Made by a program: the position numbers and the translations under genes. Below the pieces are notes generated by a model, which saw only the letters and a program-made list of their open reading frames with translations, searched no databases and had not been told where the DNA came from. A DNA stretch of 64,000 nucleotides from assembly GCF_016598775.1 (NCBI RefSeq), contig NZ_CP066802.1, forward strand, positions 1,798,001-1,862,000, in the 5' to 3' direction. Shown one piece after another: positions 15,711 through 24,500 of this stretch (within the stretch, counting starts at the first letter, position 1; the number at the start of each line of letters is the position of its first letter). Source of the stretch: Actinomyces weissii (GTDB lineage Bacteria; Actinomycetota; Actinomycetes; Actinomycetales; Actinomycetaceae).

Positions 15711-16829
15711 ATGCGGGTACTGGCCGCCCTGTCCGGGGGCGTGGACTCCGCCGTCGCCGCCGCACGCGCGCAGGAGGCTGGTCACGAGGTGGTGGGTGTG
15801 CACATGGCCCTGACGCGCAACCGGCCCGCCAGCCGCAGCGGCTCCCGGGGCTGCTGCTCGATCGAGGACGCCTCTGACGCCCGCTGGGCCGCGGAGATCC
15901 TGGGCATCCCCTTCTACGTGTGGGACCTGTCCGAGGACTTCGAGCAGCGGGTGGTGGCGGACTTCCTGGCTGAGTACCGGGCGGGACGCACCCCGAACCC
16001 CTGCGTGCGCTGCAACGAGCGGGTCAAGTTCGACGCCCTGCTGGAGCGCGCCCTGTCCCTGGGCTTCGACGCCGTAGCCACCGGCCACTACGCGCGCCTG
16101 CGCGGCGGGGCCGCCGCCGGGCAGCCGGGAGAGGCTGACAGCCTGGTGCTGGAGCGTGCCGTCAGCACCGCCAAGGACCAGTCCTACGTGCTGGCGGTGT
16201 CTGGGCGTAGAGGGCTGTCCCGGGCGCTGTTCCCCCTGGGGGACGCGCCCTCCAAGGAGGCGGTGCGGGCTGAGGCGCAGCAGCGGGGGCTGCCGGTGGC
16301 CGACAAGCCCGACTCCTACGACATCTGCTTCGTGGCCGACGGCGACACCCGTGGCTTCCTCACCCGCTCGCTGGGCACCAGCCCGGGCACCCTGGTCTCC
16401 CCCGATGGTGAGGTGCTGGGCACGCACGCGGGCTACTTCGGCTTCACGGTGGGACAGCGCAAGGGCCTGGGGCTGGGACGCCCCGCCCCGGACGGCCGCC
16501 CCCGCTACGTGGTGGAGACGCGGCCCGCCACCAACGAGGTGGTGGTAGGGCCGGAGGAGCTGCTGAGCCGCTCCCTGGTGGAGGGCACCGACCTGGTGCT
16601 GCTGGCTGATCCCGAGCAGAGCGGGACGGGCGCGGGCTGGCAGGCGGTGGCGGTGCAGGTACGGGCCCACGGGAGGCCGGTGCCCGCCGACGTGGTGGTG
16701 GACCTGGAGTCTGGCAGGCTGCGGGCCAGCCTGCACGAGCCGCTGCGAGGACTGGCCGCCGGTCAGAGCGTGGTGGTCTACGGCGGCCCCACCGGCCAGC
16801 AGGTCCTGGCCCAGGCCACCGTCTCCTGA
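15711..16829 (+). CDS. mnmA: tRNA-specific 2-thiouridylase MnmA
   Basis: 372 residues. The enzyme activates U34 of Lys, Glu and Gln tRNAs with ATP and inserts sulfur to form 2-thiouridine. The PP-loop SGGVDS lies at residues 8-13. The catalytic cysteines are Cys98 in NPCVRCNE and Cys206 in YDICFV, and GHYARL and YLAVSG-like stretches ([10 protein letters not shown]) are in place. The start is the ATG at 15711 behind GAGGAGAG. The sulfur donor is probably the cysteine desulfurase at 8666-9853. The stop is only 15 bp from a copy of the 22-bp repeat interrupted by an IS481 element. Confidence 0.94.
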   Translation: MRVLAALSGGVDSAVAAARAQEAGHEVVGVHMALTRNRPASRSGSRGCCSIEDASDARWAAEILGIPFYVWDLSEDFEQRVVADFLAEYRAGRTPNPCVRCNERVKFDALLERALSLGFDAVATGHYARLRGGAAAGQPGEADSLVLERAVSTAKDQSYVLAVSGRRGLSRALFPLGDAPSKEAVRAEAQQRGLPVADKPDSYDICFVADGDTRGFLTRSLGTSPGTLVSPDGEVLGTHAGYFGFTVGQRKGLGLGRPAPDGRPRYVVETRPATNEVVVGPEELLSRSLVEGTDLVLLADPEQSGTGAGWQAVAVQVRAHGRPVPADVVVDLESGRLRASLHEPLRGLAAGQSVVVYGGPTGQQVLAQATVS

Positions 16830-16848
16830 CCCTTCTCTTCTCCCGCGA

Positions 16849-16860
16849 GACCGGGACATA
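16849..16860. repeat. IS481 target duplication, left copy (in 22-bp repeat, copy C)
   Basis: GACCGGGACATA directly abuts the left end of the insertion sequence and is repeated exactly at 18155-18166 directly after its right end. Because the target is itself a repeat sequence, the duplication could in part be pre-existing. Confidence 0.6.
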
Positions 16861-18154
16861 TTGTGTTGTGTCATGACTTCTGGCAGGTGTCTGGGTCATG
16901 GCTTCTGGCAGTGGGTGAGGTTGAGGTATCTGGTTGGTGGGGGCCAGGTGATGGTTGTCAGGGGCTGGTTTCGGGTCAGGTCGGTCAGGGTCAGTAGTCC
17001 GGGGGTGTGGGTCAGGCTCAGGGTGCGTCCTGCCATGGCTGTGCCCAGGTAGAGGGTGTGTCCCTGGTAGGACAGGACCCCGCGCTGGCGCACGGTGCGT
17101 AGGGGGGCGTGGTGGTGTGGCAGGAGGGTGGCCGGGTCGATCGGTGTGGTGGGGCCAGGGGCCTGCTGCGTGGCCTGCCAGGCCTGGGCCGGGGTGCACC
17201 TGGGGGTGTGGGCCTGGTGGGGGCGCTCGTGGTTGTAGTAGTCGCGCAGCTCGTGCAGGCTTGTGTTGAGCTCCTCGCACGAGCAGGGGGCGGGGCGGGC
17301 CCGCAGCCACTGCTGGACGACCTGGTGGGCCCGTTCGACCTTGCCCTGTGTCTGGGTGTGGGCGACCCTGCCGGAGACGGGCAGGACTCCCAGGTCGGCC
17401 AGGTAGCGCTCCGTGGCTGACAGCCTGCCCAGCCGGTGGGCGGGGAAGGCCGCGCCGTTGTCGGACAGCACGCACGCCGGGGGGCCGTAGCGGCTGACGG
17501 CCTGGGCCAGGGTGGTTATGGCTCCCTGGGTGCTCTCGCCCCCGGCAAAGGCCTGCAGGGCCACGCACAGGCGGGTGGCGTCGTCGATGACCTGGTAGAT
17601 CGTCACCGTCCCGATTCTGGGCAGGTGCCAGGCGATGGCGTCGATCTGCCACAGCTCGTTGGCCCGGGCGCGTGAGAAGCGCGTGTAGGAGGCCCTGGGC
17701 CGCTTGCGGCGGTTCGTGCGTGACAGGCCCAAACGGGCCAGGATGCGGTTGACCGTGGAGACTGAAGGCAGCGGGCTCACACCGGCCCGCTGCAGGTGGA
17801 AGACGATGGTCTGGGCCCCGGCGTCGACCCCTAGAGCGGTCAGCTCGGCGTGCAGGGCCGCTACCGCCTCCACGGTCTCCTCCCCGTAGACCCGCCAGGG
17901 GTGGTGCGGGGCGCGTGAGGCAGGCAGGAGAGCCTCCCGCCCGCCCTCGCGCCAGGCGCGGCGGATGCGGTAGAAGGACCGCACCGAGATCCCCAGCCGC
18001 TCGCAGAAGGCCTCGACCCTCTCACCACCACCCGCACGGAACTCGACAACCTTCAACCGGACGGACACACGAACCTCACGAGCCATCCCCGAGCATGACA
18101 GGCCCGAGACAACTCAACACATCTGGCACTGCCAGAAGTCATGAGACATCACAA
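16861..18154 (-). mobile_element. IS481-family insertion sequence, complete
   Basis: 1294 bp with one transposase gene. Imperfect terminal inverted repeats of about 26 bp share the core TCATGACTTCTGGCAG at both ends (16871-16886 and, inverted, 18129-18144) and begin TTGTGnTGT. The left end also holds a second, shorter copy of the inner motif (TCATGGCTTCTGGCAG at 16897-16912). The 12-bp direct repeats outside both ends fit a target duplication. The element has split a 22-bp repeat array and looks intact. Confidence 0.85.
16896..18086 (-). CDS. IS481-family transposase
   Basis: 396 residues. An N-terminal helix-turn-helix (ERLGISVRSFYRIRRAW, about 29-45) is followed by a linker and an rve/DDE integrase core. 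The acidic triad is Asp149 (WQIDAIAW), Asp209 (LSDNGAAF) and Glu251 (GKVERAH); the last spacing of 42 is longer than the usual 35. YNHERPHQA closes the core, and a C-terminal strand-rich domain follows. No frameshift or stop interrupts it, so it is probably active or recently active. It moves the surrounding element by cut-and-paste or copy-paste transposition. Confidence 0.92.
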   Translation of the reverse strand: MAREVRVSVRLKVVEFRAGGGERVEAFCERLGISVRSFYRIRRAWREGGREALLPASRAPHHPWRVYGEETVEAVAALHAELTALGVDAGAQTIVFHLQRAGVSPLPSVSTVNRILARLGLSRTNRRKRPRASYTRFSRARANELWQIDAIAWHLPRIGTVTIYQVIDDATRLCVALQAFAGGESTQGAITTLAQAVSRYGPPACVLSDNGAAFPAHRLGRLSATERYLADLGVLPVSGRVAHTQTQGKVERAHQVVQQWLRARPAPCSCEELNTSLHELRDYYNHERPHQAHTPRCTPAQAWQATQQAPGPTTPIDPATLLPHHHAPLRTVRQRGVLSYQGHTLYLGTAMAGRTLSLTHTPGLLTLTDLTRNQPLTTITWPPPTRYLNLTHCQKP

Positions 18155-18219
18155 GACCGGGACATATGGACCGCGAGACCGGGACATATGGACCGCGAGA
18201 CCGGTAAGGGCACCCTAAG
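18155..18219. repeat. Dispersed 22-bp repeat array, copy C (right of IS)
   Basis: Two and a half units of GACCGGGACATATGGACCGCGA are followed by GGTAAGGGCACCCTAAG. The tail matches the tail of copy B (3512-3528, inverted) and resembles the TTAGGCTTACCTAACC flank of copy D. Together with 16845-16860 this is one array split by the insertion sequence. Confidence 0.8.
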
Positions 18220-18554
18220 CCAGGCCAGGCACACCACCCCCCTTACCGCCCCCGGTCGCATTCCTAGACACGCGGCACACCTCTCCCTAGCAAGCCCTGC
18301 CTACCCTCCGCCAGCCCAGCCTCACCTCACCCTTTTACGAAATACGCAACATGCCCAAGACGGCGTTACGTAATTCGTCACACTCCCTTTGCAACACCAC
18401 CAGGGACACGACTTTTCCCTGCAAATGCGCCATTCCCCCACCTTCACCAAAATCGCCTCAGACAACGCTTGCCCGCCCGCCCCCAGATCCCTACCTTGAT
18501 TTACGTAAATGACCGGTTCGAAGCAGCTCCGGTCCCTCCGAAAGGAAGTCCGCC
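18220..18554. promoter_or_regulatory. AT-richer leader of the DUF1540 gene with TTACGTAA palindromes
   Basis: About 335 bp without a gene, clearly richer in A/T than its surroundings from 18320 on. Two copies of the 8-bp palindrome TTACGTAA lie at 18366-18373 and 18501-18508; the second extends to the 12-bp palindrome ATTTACGTAAAT (18499-18510), about 45 bp before the start codon. The position suits an operator, but no regulator can be named. Confidence 0.4.
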
Positions 18555-18833
18555 ATGAAGACTGCAACCGAGATCAAGTCCTGCGCTGCCACCACCTGCG
18601 CCTACAACCGCGGCGGCTGCACCGCCCTGGCCATCACCGTCGGCGGCGACGCCACCCCCGCCTGCACCACGCTCGTCACCCTCGACGCCCGTGGCGGCCT
18701 GCCCGTGGCCCAGGGCAAGGTCGGCGCCTGCAAGCGCCTGGAGTGCGTGCACAACACCGACCTGATGTGCACCGCCGAGGGCGTCAAGATCGGCTCCGGC
18801 ACCGCCAGCTGCCTGACCTACGAGGCCCGCTGA
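18555..18833 (+). CDS. DUF1540 protein, tandem Cys-rich domains
   Basis: 92 residues, start ATG behind GAAAGGAAG. Two DUF1540-like units, each with four cysteines, are visible: Cys10/15/22/37 and Cys59/64/72/86, with the family pattern CxxxxCxYNxxxxC in the first and CxxxxCxHNxxxxC in the second. The spacing suggests one metal ion or disulfide-linked core per unit. The family is small, widespread in firmicutes and actinobacteria, and of unknown biochemical function. It is monocistronic with its own leader and a hairpin terminator. Confidence 0.88.
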   Translation: MKTATEIKSCAATTCAYNRGGCTALAITVGGDATPACTTLVTLDARGGLPVAQGKVGACKRLECVHNTDLMCTAEGVKIGSGTASCLTYEAR

Positions 18834-18867
18834 GGCGCCGCGGCCCCGCCACCCGGCTCACGACGAC

Positions 18868-18904
18868 GAGGGCGGTTGTCCTGCCACGCAGGACCGCCGC
18901 CCTC
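18868..18904 (+). terminator. Terminator of the DUF1540 gene
   Basis: GAGGGCGG (18868-18875) pairs with CCGCCCTC (18897-18904), with an inner GTCCTG/CAGGAC pairing. It lies 35 bp downstream of the stop codon, between convergent genes. Confidence 0.7.
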
Positions 18905-18941
18905 AAGGTCTGCCCACGCCCGGTCCCGGCCTACTGCCAGC

Positions 18942-19826
18942 TCAGGCTCCCAGCAACCCGGAGACCATGGTCTCTGAGACCAGCTCCCCCAGGTGCCGCC
19001 CTACCTGGGAGGGCTCGGTGGTTCCCGACGGCGTCAGCAGCTGCACGGTGACCGTCTCCAGCTCGCCCAGGCGCATGAGGGTCACTCCGTAAGGGGACAC
19101 GTCCACGCACAGGACCCGCCCGTGCAGCTGCTGGCACAGGCCCGCAGAAGGACGCCGTGAGCACACCACCCCCGGGGTCCGCCCCGTGAGCACCCCGGAG
19201 ACCAGCAGGTCCAAGGCAATCTCCCCCAGCGCGCAGACCTCCTCCTGCGCGGAGGCCGTGTCCGCCTGCGACCACAGCAGGGCCCCGGCACCGTCGCTGG
19301 CCGGGTCCAGCACCTGGGCGATGCTGTGCCCTCCGACCCCCAGAGGGTCGTGGACGGTGACCCGGTCAGCCACGACCACGCCCAGGCGCCCCCGCTCCGC
19401 ACCAGCCAGGTCCTGCAGGGCCGCCAGCGGGCTGTCTCCGGTGAGCGGGCAGTGGCAGGTGGCCGAGCCGCCCGTGAGCAGGCGCGCGGCGGCGGCGTCG
19501 TCCAGCCAGGAGAGCAGGCCGAGCAGGTGGCAGCTGGCGGTGGTGACACGCAGCCCGGCGTCGGCGGCCTCCATCTCCACGTCCATACGCACGGCCACCG
19601 GCTCCCCGCAGGGGACGGCGGCCAGGGGGTGGTCGGGGGCGGGAAGGGCGGCCACGATCACCTGGCCCGAGCTGTCGAAGGCGTGCAGGACCATCTGCGC
19701 AGGCGCCTCCGGGGCCAGGCGGTAGGAGGACAGGGAGGCGGTGCCCGCGCCGGACAGGAGGCGGCGCGCCATGCGTCGGGAGGCGACGGCGGGGTAGGCC
19801 GTACTGGCGGTGGCTGGGTCGCTCAC
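18942..19826 (-). CDS. Unknown protein with upstream DtxR-like box
   Basis: 294 residues from the GTG at 19826, preceded by AAGGACGA. An open frame reaches 20051, but the shorter start leaves the DtxR-like box at 19855-19874 upstream, where an operator should be. The N-terminal half (RRMARRLLSGAGTASLSSY, then strands such as MVLHAFDSSGQVIVAAL and EPVAVRMDVEMEAA) has the look of a split-barrel, flavin- or haem-binding fold, but no diagnostic motif confirms this. The C-terminal half is mixed alpha/beta with VTVQLLTPSGT near the end. No signal peptide is visible. If the box is functional, the protein is made under low iron. Confidence 0.6.
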   Translation of the reverse strand: MSDPATASTAYPAVASRRMARRLLSGAGTASLSSYRLAPEAPAQMVLHAFDSSGQVIVAALPAPDHPLAAVPCGEPVAVRMDVEMEAADAGLRVTTASCHLLGLLSWLDDAAAARLLTGGSATCHCPLTGDSPLAALQDLAGAERGRLGVVVADRVTVHDPLGVGGHSIAQVLDPASDGAGALLWSQADTASAQEEVCALGEIALDLLVSGVLTGRTPGVVCSRRPSAGLCQQLHGRVLCVDVSPYGVTLMRLGELETVTVQLLTPSGTTEPSQVGRHLGELVSETMVSGLLGA

Positions 19827-19854
19827 GTGCTCGTCCTTGGGTCTGCTCGGCTGT

Positions 19855-19874
19855 CCAGGTAAGGCTAAACTAAG
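19855..19874 (-). promoter_or_regulatory. DtxR/IdeR-like iron box
   Basis: The 19 bases CCAGGTAAGGCTAAACTAA match 16 positions of the DtxR/IdeR consensus TWAGGTWAGSCTWACCTWA. The box lies about 30 bp upstream of the start codon of the minus-strand gene, a normal place for an iron-dependent repressor site. Confidence 0.6.
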
Positions 19875-20194
19875 CACACCCTGGGGCCTGCCACAAGCCG
19901 CGTCGTCTCCCCCGTCCGCAGCCGCGCAGCCGTCAGCCCTTCCGCCCGTGAGACTCGGCCACCCTGCCCGCCAGCACGAGCGTCCCCGGGTCCGCCCGCA
20001 GAGAGCCGCCCGCCGGGCAGGAACCCCGCCCACGAGCCTCAGCCGCACCACCGCCGACCACGGCAGCTTCGACGCACCTCAAGCCGCTCACCGCCGGGGA
20101 CGCACGGCCCAGTGCGAGCGGAGTCCTGCGGCAGCCCTCGCAGAACCCCACCCGACCGGCAGGCGAACCACCCGGCAGGAATCAGGAAGGAGTC
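19875..20194. other. Intergenic region without visible gene
   Basis: 320 bp between the 3' end of etfA and the iron-box gene. It is GC-rich with no convincing frame, hairpin or repeat; it presumably holds the promoter of the minus-strand gene near 19875-19910 and the transcript end of etfA. Confidence 0.4.
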
Positions 20195-21172
20195 TCAGCC
20201 GCGCAGCCGCGCGAGCTCGCTGACCAGCTGGGGCACCACCTCGGTGACGTCACCCACCACGCCGAAGTCAGCGATCTCAAAGATGGGGGCCTCAGAGTCG
20301 GAGTCGATAGCCACGATGGTCCCCGCCCCCTGGATGCCGGAGGTGTGGTGCACCGCGCCGGAGACCCCCAGGGAGAGGTACAGGCTCGGAGAGATGGACA
20401 CGCCGGTCTGTCCCACCTGGGCGCTGCGGTCGATCCAGCCCTCGTCGCAGGCCACGCGGGTCGCGCCCACGGCCGCCCCCAGCGGCTCGGCCAGGGAGCG
20501 CACCAGCTCCAGGTCCCCCTCGGTCCCGCGGCCCATCACGACGACGGTGCGCGCGCTGGCCAGGTCGGGCCCGCTGGCGGCGTGGGAGACCTCGCGGCTG
20601 ACCAGGCGGACAGCGGCGGACTCGGGGCGCAGTGAGACCTCCAGGGGCTCGGCGGCCAGGGGCTCGGCGCTGAGGGGGGCAGGCACCTCCACGCTGCCGG
20701 GACGCACGGCCAGGACCGGCGGGTGCCCACCGGTGCCGAGGGCCGCGGTGGTGCTCCAGGAGCCGGAGAGCACGAGCTTGGAGGCGCGCAGCCCGTCCTC
20801 GTCCACCTCCAGCTCGGCGACGTCGCTGACGCAGGCGGATCCGAGCAGCAGGGCGGCGCTCCCGGCGGCCTCCTTGCCCCGGTAGTCGGAGGTGACCAGT
20901 ACGGCGGCGGGCCCGGTGTGCTGCACGGCGGCCACCAGGGCGTCGGCCACGGGGGCGGCCAGGCAGGCACGCTCAGCCAGCTCGGCCACGAGCAGGCGGG
21001 TGGCGCCGTGCCCGGCCAGGAGGGCGGAGGCGCTGGCGCTCACGGGGGCGAGGGCCAGGGCGAGGACGTCGCCGCTGGTCAGGCGGCGGGCGGTGGTGAG
21101 CAGCTCGGCGCTGGCGGGGGTGGGCTGGGACTCGTCGGTCTCCACCAGGACGAGCACGGGGGTGTTGAGCAT
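20195..21172 (-). CDS. etfA: Electron transfer flavoprotein alpha subunit
   Basis: 325 residues. The N-terminal part is the nucleotide-binding-like fold shared with EtfB. The C-terminal FAD domain carries the EtfA signature (EGWIDRSAQVGQTGVSISP, then GAVHHTSGIQGAGTIVAID) and ends with an aspartate-containing strand and FGVVGDVTEVVPQL. It forms a heterodimer with EtfB, holds FAD and passes electrons from dehydrogenases to the quinone pool. It follows etfB on the same strand after 97 bp. No acyl-CoA dehydrogenase or FixC partner is in the window. Confidence 0.93.
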   Translation of the reverse strand: MLNTPVLVLVETDESQPTPASAELLTTARRLTSGDVLALALAPVSASASALLAGHGATRLLVAELAERACLAAPVADALVAAVQHTGPAAVLVTSDYRGKEAAGSAALLLGSACVSDVAELEVDEDGLRASKLVLSGSWSTTAALGTGGHPPVLAVRPGSVEVPAPLSAEPLAAEPLEVSLRPESAAVRLVSREVSHAASGPDLASARTVVVMGRGTEGDLELVRSLAEPLGAAVGATRVACDEGWIDRSAQVGQTGVSISPSLYLSLGVSGAVHHTSGIQGAGTIVAIDSDSEAPIFEIADFGVVGDVTEVVPQLVSELARLRG

Positions 21173-21269
21173 CTTGGGACTTTCTGGCCGGGGTGGGTGT
21201 CAGGCGGGTGCTTCAGGCGGGGGCACCAGGTTGTGCGACGGCGCTCCAGCGCAACGGCGCGGCGGCAGC

Positions 21270-22028
21270 TCAGACCAGCTGCTTGTCGACGAGCCAGGCC
21301 GCCAGCTGCGCTCCGGCCTGTCCGGCGTCGGTGATGATGGTGCCGGTCTCACGGGCGGGGCGGGCCTGGGCCTCGACCACGGCGACGGCGGGGGCGTGGG
21401 CCTCCAGCCCTAGGTCCGCCAGGCCCCACTCCTCCACGGGCTTCTTCTTGGCGGCGCGCATGGCGGCGAAGTTGGGGTAGCGGGGCTCATTGGCCTGGTC
21501 GGTGACCGAGACCAGGGCGGGCAGGGGGGCGGCCAGGGTCTCGGTGACGGTGCCCAGGGTGCGGGTGACGGTGACCGTGCCGTCGGCCACCTCCAGCCGG
21601 CTGGCCAGGGTCAGGGCGGGTACCTGCAGGGCGGTGGCCAGCGCCCCGGGGAGCATGGAGGTCATGGAGTCCAGGGCGGACATGCCGGTGACCACCAGGT
21701 CCACGTCCCCGATCTGCTTGACGGCGGCGGCCAGCACCCGGGCGGTGGTGGGCACGTCCGCCCCCTCCAGGGCCTCGTCGGTGACCAGCACGCCGCTGTC
21801 GGCGCCCATCTGCAGGGCGCGGCGCAGCCCGTCCTCGGCGTCGGCGGGCCCCATGGTCAGGGCCACGACCTGCCCGTCCAGCTCCTCGGCCAGGGTGACG
21901 GCGGCCTCGACGGCGTTCTCGTCCAGCTCGTTGAGGACGTCCTCCTCACCTCGGACCAGGACACCGTCCTCCAGGCGACGATCAGACTGCACGTCGGGCA
22001 CGTGCTTGACAGCGACGACGATCTTCAT
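21270..22028 (-). CDS. etfB: Electron transfer flavoprotein beta subunit
   Basis: 252 residues. The start MKIVVAVKHVPDVQSD and LNELDENAVEAAVTLAEEL are typical of EtfB, as is the block VVTGMSALDSMTSMLPGALATAL in the position of the family's AMP-binding loop. It binds AMP and interacts with partner dehydrogenases, while EtfA carries FAD. First gene of the etfBA pair, divergent from glgX with a 94-bp shared promoter region. Confidence 0.93.
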   Translation of the reverse strand: MKIVVAVKHVPDVQSDRRLEDGVLVRGEEDVLNELDENAVEAAVTLAEELDGQVVALTMGPADAEDGLRRALQMGADSGVLVTDEALEGADVPTTARVLAAAVKQIGDVDLVVTGMSALDSMTSMLPGALATALQVPALTLASRLEVADGTVTVTRTLGTVTETLAAPLPALVSVTDQANEPRYPNFAAMRAAKKKPVEEWGLADLGLEAHAPAVAVVEAQARPARETGTIITDAGQAGAQLAAWLVDKQLV

Positions 22029-22122
22029 GGGCCAAGCCTGCCACAGCGCCGAAGGCCCAAAGTTGAGCGGTCGATCACGACAGGGGGTAGCACGCTAGCG
22101 CCACTGACCGTCTTTCACCACA

Positions 22123-24450
22123 ATGGCAGGCATGTCCTTGCCGATTCTCCCCGCAGCGGAGCCTGCCAACCAGGCCGCACATAGACCTCACCTGCTCGGG
22201 GCCACGCCCGTTCCGGGCGGGGTCGACTTCGTGGTGGTGGCCCCCCGGGCCACGGCGGTGGACCTGTGCCTGGTGGAGACCGACGACGCGGGCGCCGTCG
22301 TCTCGGAGCGCCGGGTGGGCATGCGCGGCCCCGCGCTGGGGGCCTGGAGCGCGCACGTGGAGGGCGTAGGCCCGGGCCAGCTCTACGGCTACCGCGTGCA
22401 CGGCCCCTGGAACCCCTCTGAGGGGCTGCTGCACAACCCCAACAAGCTGGTGCTGGACCCCTACGCCCGGGCGGTCGCCGGGCAGGCCCGCCTGGAGCCG
22501 AGCCTGTACGCGCACGAGGTGGACGAGGACCTGCACCCCACCTTCGTGCCCTTCACCCCCTCCCCCCTGGACTCCCTGGGCGCGGCCCCGCTGGGAGTGG
22601 TGGTCGGCGAGCAGTTCCCGGTGGTGCCGGGCCCCCGGGTGCCGCGTGAGGAGCGCGTGATCTACGAGGCGCACGTAAAGGGACTGACCCTGAACCTGCC
22701 GGGCGTGCCGGAGGAGCTGCGCGGTACCTACGCGGGACTGGCGCACCCGGCCACGGTCACGCACCTGCGCTCCCTGGGGGTCACCACCATCGAGCTGCTG
22801 CCGATCCACGCAGCCTTCTCAGAGCCCTTCCTGCAGCTGCAGGGCAAGCGCAACTACTGGGGCTACTCCACCCTGTCCTGGTTCGCCCCGGAGCCCTCCT
22901 ACGCGACGGCGGCCGCGCAGGCCGCGGGCCCGCAGGCGGTGCTGGCGGAGGTGCGCGGCATGGTCTCGATGCTGCACGAGGCCGGCCTGGAAGTCATCAT
23001 GGACGTGGTCTACAACCACACCTGTGAGGGCGGGATCGAGGGGCCGACCCTGTCCCTGCGGGGTCTGGACGACCGCGGCTACTACCTGCACGCGCCCTTC
23101 CACCGCGGCCAGTACTACGACGTCACCGGCACCGGCAACACGGTGGACTTCCGCAACACGCGCGCGGTACAGCTGGCGCTGGACTCCTTGCGCTACTGGG
23201 CGGGTGACGTCGGGGTGGACGGCTTCCGCTTCGACCTGGCCACGACCCTGGGCCGGGAGGGCATGGACTTCCGTTCCCACCACCCGCTGCTGGTGGGGAT
23301 GGCGGCGGACCCGGTGCTCTCGGGGGTGGTCCTGATCGCAGAGCCCTGGGACATGGGACCGGGCGGCTGGCGCACGGGCGAGTTCCCCTCCCCCTTCCAG
23401 GACTGGAACGACCGCTACCGGGGCACGGTGCGCTCCTTCTGGCTGTCTGACGCGGCGGAGATCTCCAAGGGGCGGCCGGGGGCGGACCTGCGGGACCTGG
23501 CTACGCGCCTGTCCGGCTCCCCGGACCTGTTCGGGCACGGCGACCTGGCGGGGGGCCGCGGCCCCCTGGCCAGCGTGAACTTCGTGACGGCCCACGACGG
23601 CTTCACCTTGCGGGACCTGACGGTCTATGACCACAAGCACAACCTGGCCAACGGCGAGGACAACCGGGACGGCACAGACGACAACCGCTCCTGGAACCAC
23701 GGTTTTGAGGGACTGGTCCAGGAGGGGCTGGACATGGGCCCGATCGAGGTGCTGCGGCACCGCTCGGCCCGCAACATCCTGGCCACGCTGTTCGTGTCCG
23801 CAGGCACGCCCATGCTGCTGGGCGGGGACGAGATGGGCCGCACCCAGCAGGGCAACAACAACTGCTACTGCCAGGACTCCGAGCTCAGCTGGGTGGACTG
23901 GGACCTGGACAGCTGGCAGCGGGACCTGGTGGCCACCACGCGCTTCCTGATCGGGCTGCGGGCGCACCACCCGGTGCTGCGTCCGGCGGTGTACGCCACC
24001 GGCTCCCCGGCCCCGGGGGACTCGATCCCGGACCTGTCCTGGTACCGGGCCGACGGCGCCGAGATGACGCCCGAGTCCTGGCACGACCCGTACTGCCGCT
24101 GCGTGCAGATGCTGCGCTCGGGCGCCCCGGTGGGTGACGACGACCTGCTGGTGCTCATCAACGGCGCCCTGGACCAGGTGGACTTCACGCTCCCGGAGGG
24201 CCGGGGCACGGACTACCACCTGGTGTGGGACTCGAACTGGCCGGTGCCGCGACCGCACACCTCGGCCTTCGCCCTGGCGCACCGGGTGCGCCGTCCCCGG
24301 GCGGCGGCCTCGGTGGTACGTGGTGCGGGCAGCGGGCCGCTGCCGCCGTTCGTAGGCTGCCGCCATGACCGGCCGGGGGACACGACGTCGGTGGACGCGC
24401 TGACGGTGCGCATCTACCTGTCCGGCGAGCACAGCCTCCCTACCCCTTGA
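22123..24450 (+). CDS. glgX: Glycogen debranching enzyme GlgX
   Basis: 775 residues; the start is the ATG at 22123, with an alternative at 22132, and neither has a clear ribosome-binding site. An N-terminal CBM48-like domain (YGYRVHGPWNP) is followed by a GH13 barrel. Catalytic residues by motif are Asp371 (VDGFRFDLATT), Glu407 (LIAEPWDMG) and Asp492 (FVTAHDGFTL), and YDHKHNLANGEDNRDG is characteristic of GlgX. The enzyme cleaves alpha-1,6 branches of phosphorylase limit dextrin, completing GlgP action. It opens the glycogen gene run and ends 51 bp before trpS. Confidence 0.93.
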   Translation: MAGMSLPILPAAEPANQAAHRPHLLGATPVPGGVDFVVVAPRATAVDLCLVETDDAGAVVSERRVGMRGPALGAWSAHVEGVGPGQLYGYRVHGPWNPSEGLLHNPNKLVLDPYARAVAGQARLEPSLYAHEVDEDLHPTFVPFTPSPLDSLGAAPLGVVVGEQFPVVPGPRVPREERVIYEAHVKGLTLNLPGVPEELRGTYAGLAHPATVTHLRSLGVTTIELLPIHAAFSEPFLQLQGKRNYWGYSTLSWFAPEPSYATAAAQAAGPQAVLAEVRGMVSMLHEAGLEVIMDVVYNHTCEGGIEGPTLSLRGLDDRGYYLHAPFHRGQYYDVTGTGNTVDFRNTRAVQLALDSLRYWAGDVGVDGFRFDLATTLGREGMDFRSHHPLLVGMAADPVLSGVVLIAEPWDMGPGGWRTGEFPSPFQDWNDRYRGTVRSFWLSDAAEISKGRPGADLRDLATRLSGSPDLFGHGDLAGGRGPLASVNFVTAHDGFTLRDLTVYDHKHNLANGEDNRDGTDDNRSWNHGFEGLVQEGLDMGPIEVLRHRSARNILATLFVSAGTPMLLGGDEMGRTQQGNNNCYCQDSELSWVDWDLDSWQRDLVATTRFLIGLRAHHPVLRPAVYATGSPAPGDSIPDLSWYRADGAEMTPESWHDPYCRCVQMLRSGAPVGDDDLLVLINGALDQVDFTLPEGRGTDYHLVWDSNWPVPRPHTSAFALAHRVRRPRAAASVVRGAGSGPLPPFVGCRHDRPGDTTSVDALTVRIYLSGEHSLPTP

Positions 24451-24500
24451 CTCAAGTGGGCGTGAATGACGCCGTATCCCGTGCCCCTAGGATGTCCCCC

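Noticed and set aside
16444..17652. 402-codon minus-strand frame spanning mnmA and the IS element
   Set aside because: It crosses the IS boundary and is out of frame with the clear transposase; a shadow frame.
22819..24432. 537-codon minus-strand frame opposite glgX
   Set aside because: Val/Gln/Arg/His-rich translation with no motif, fully antisense to glgX.
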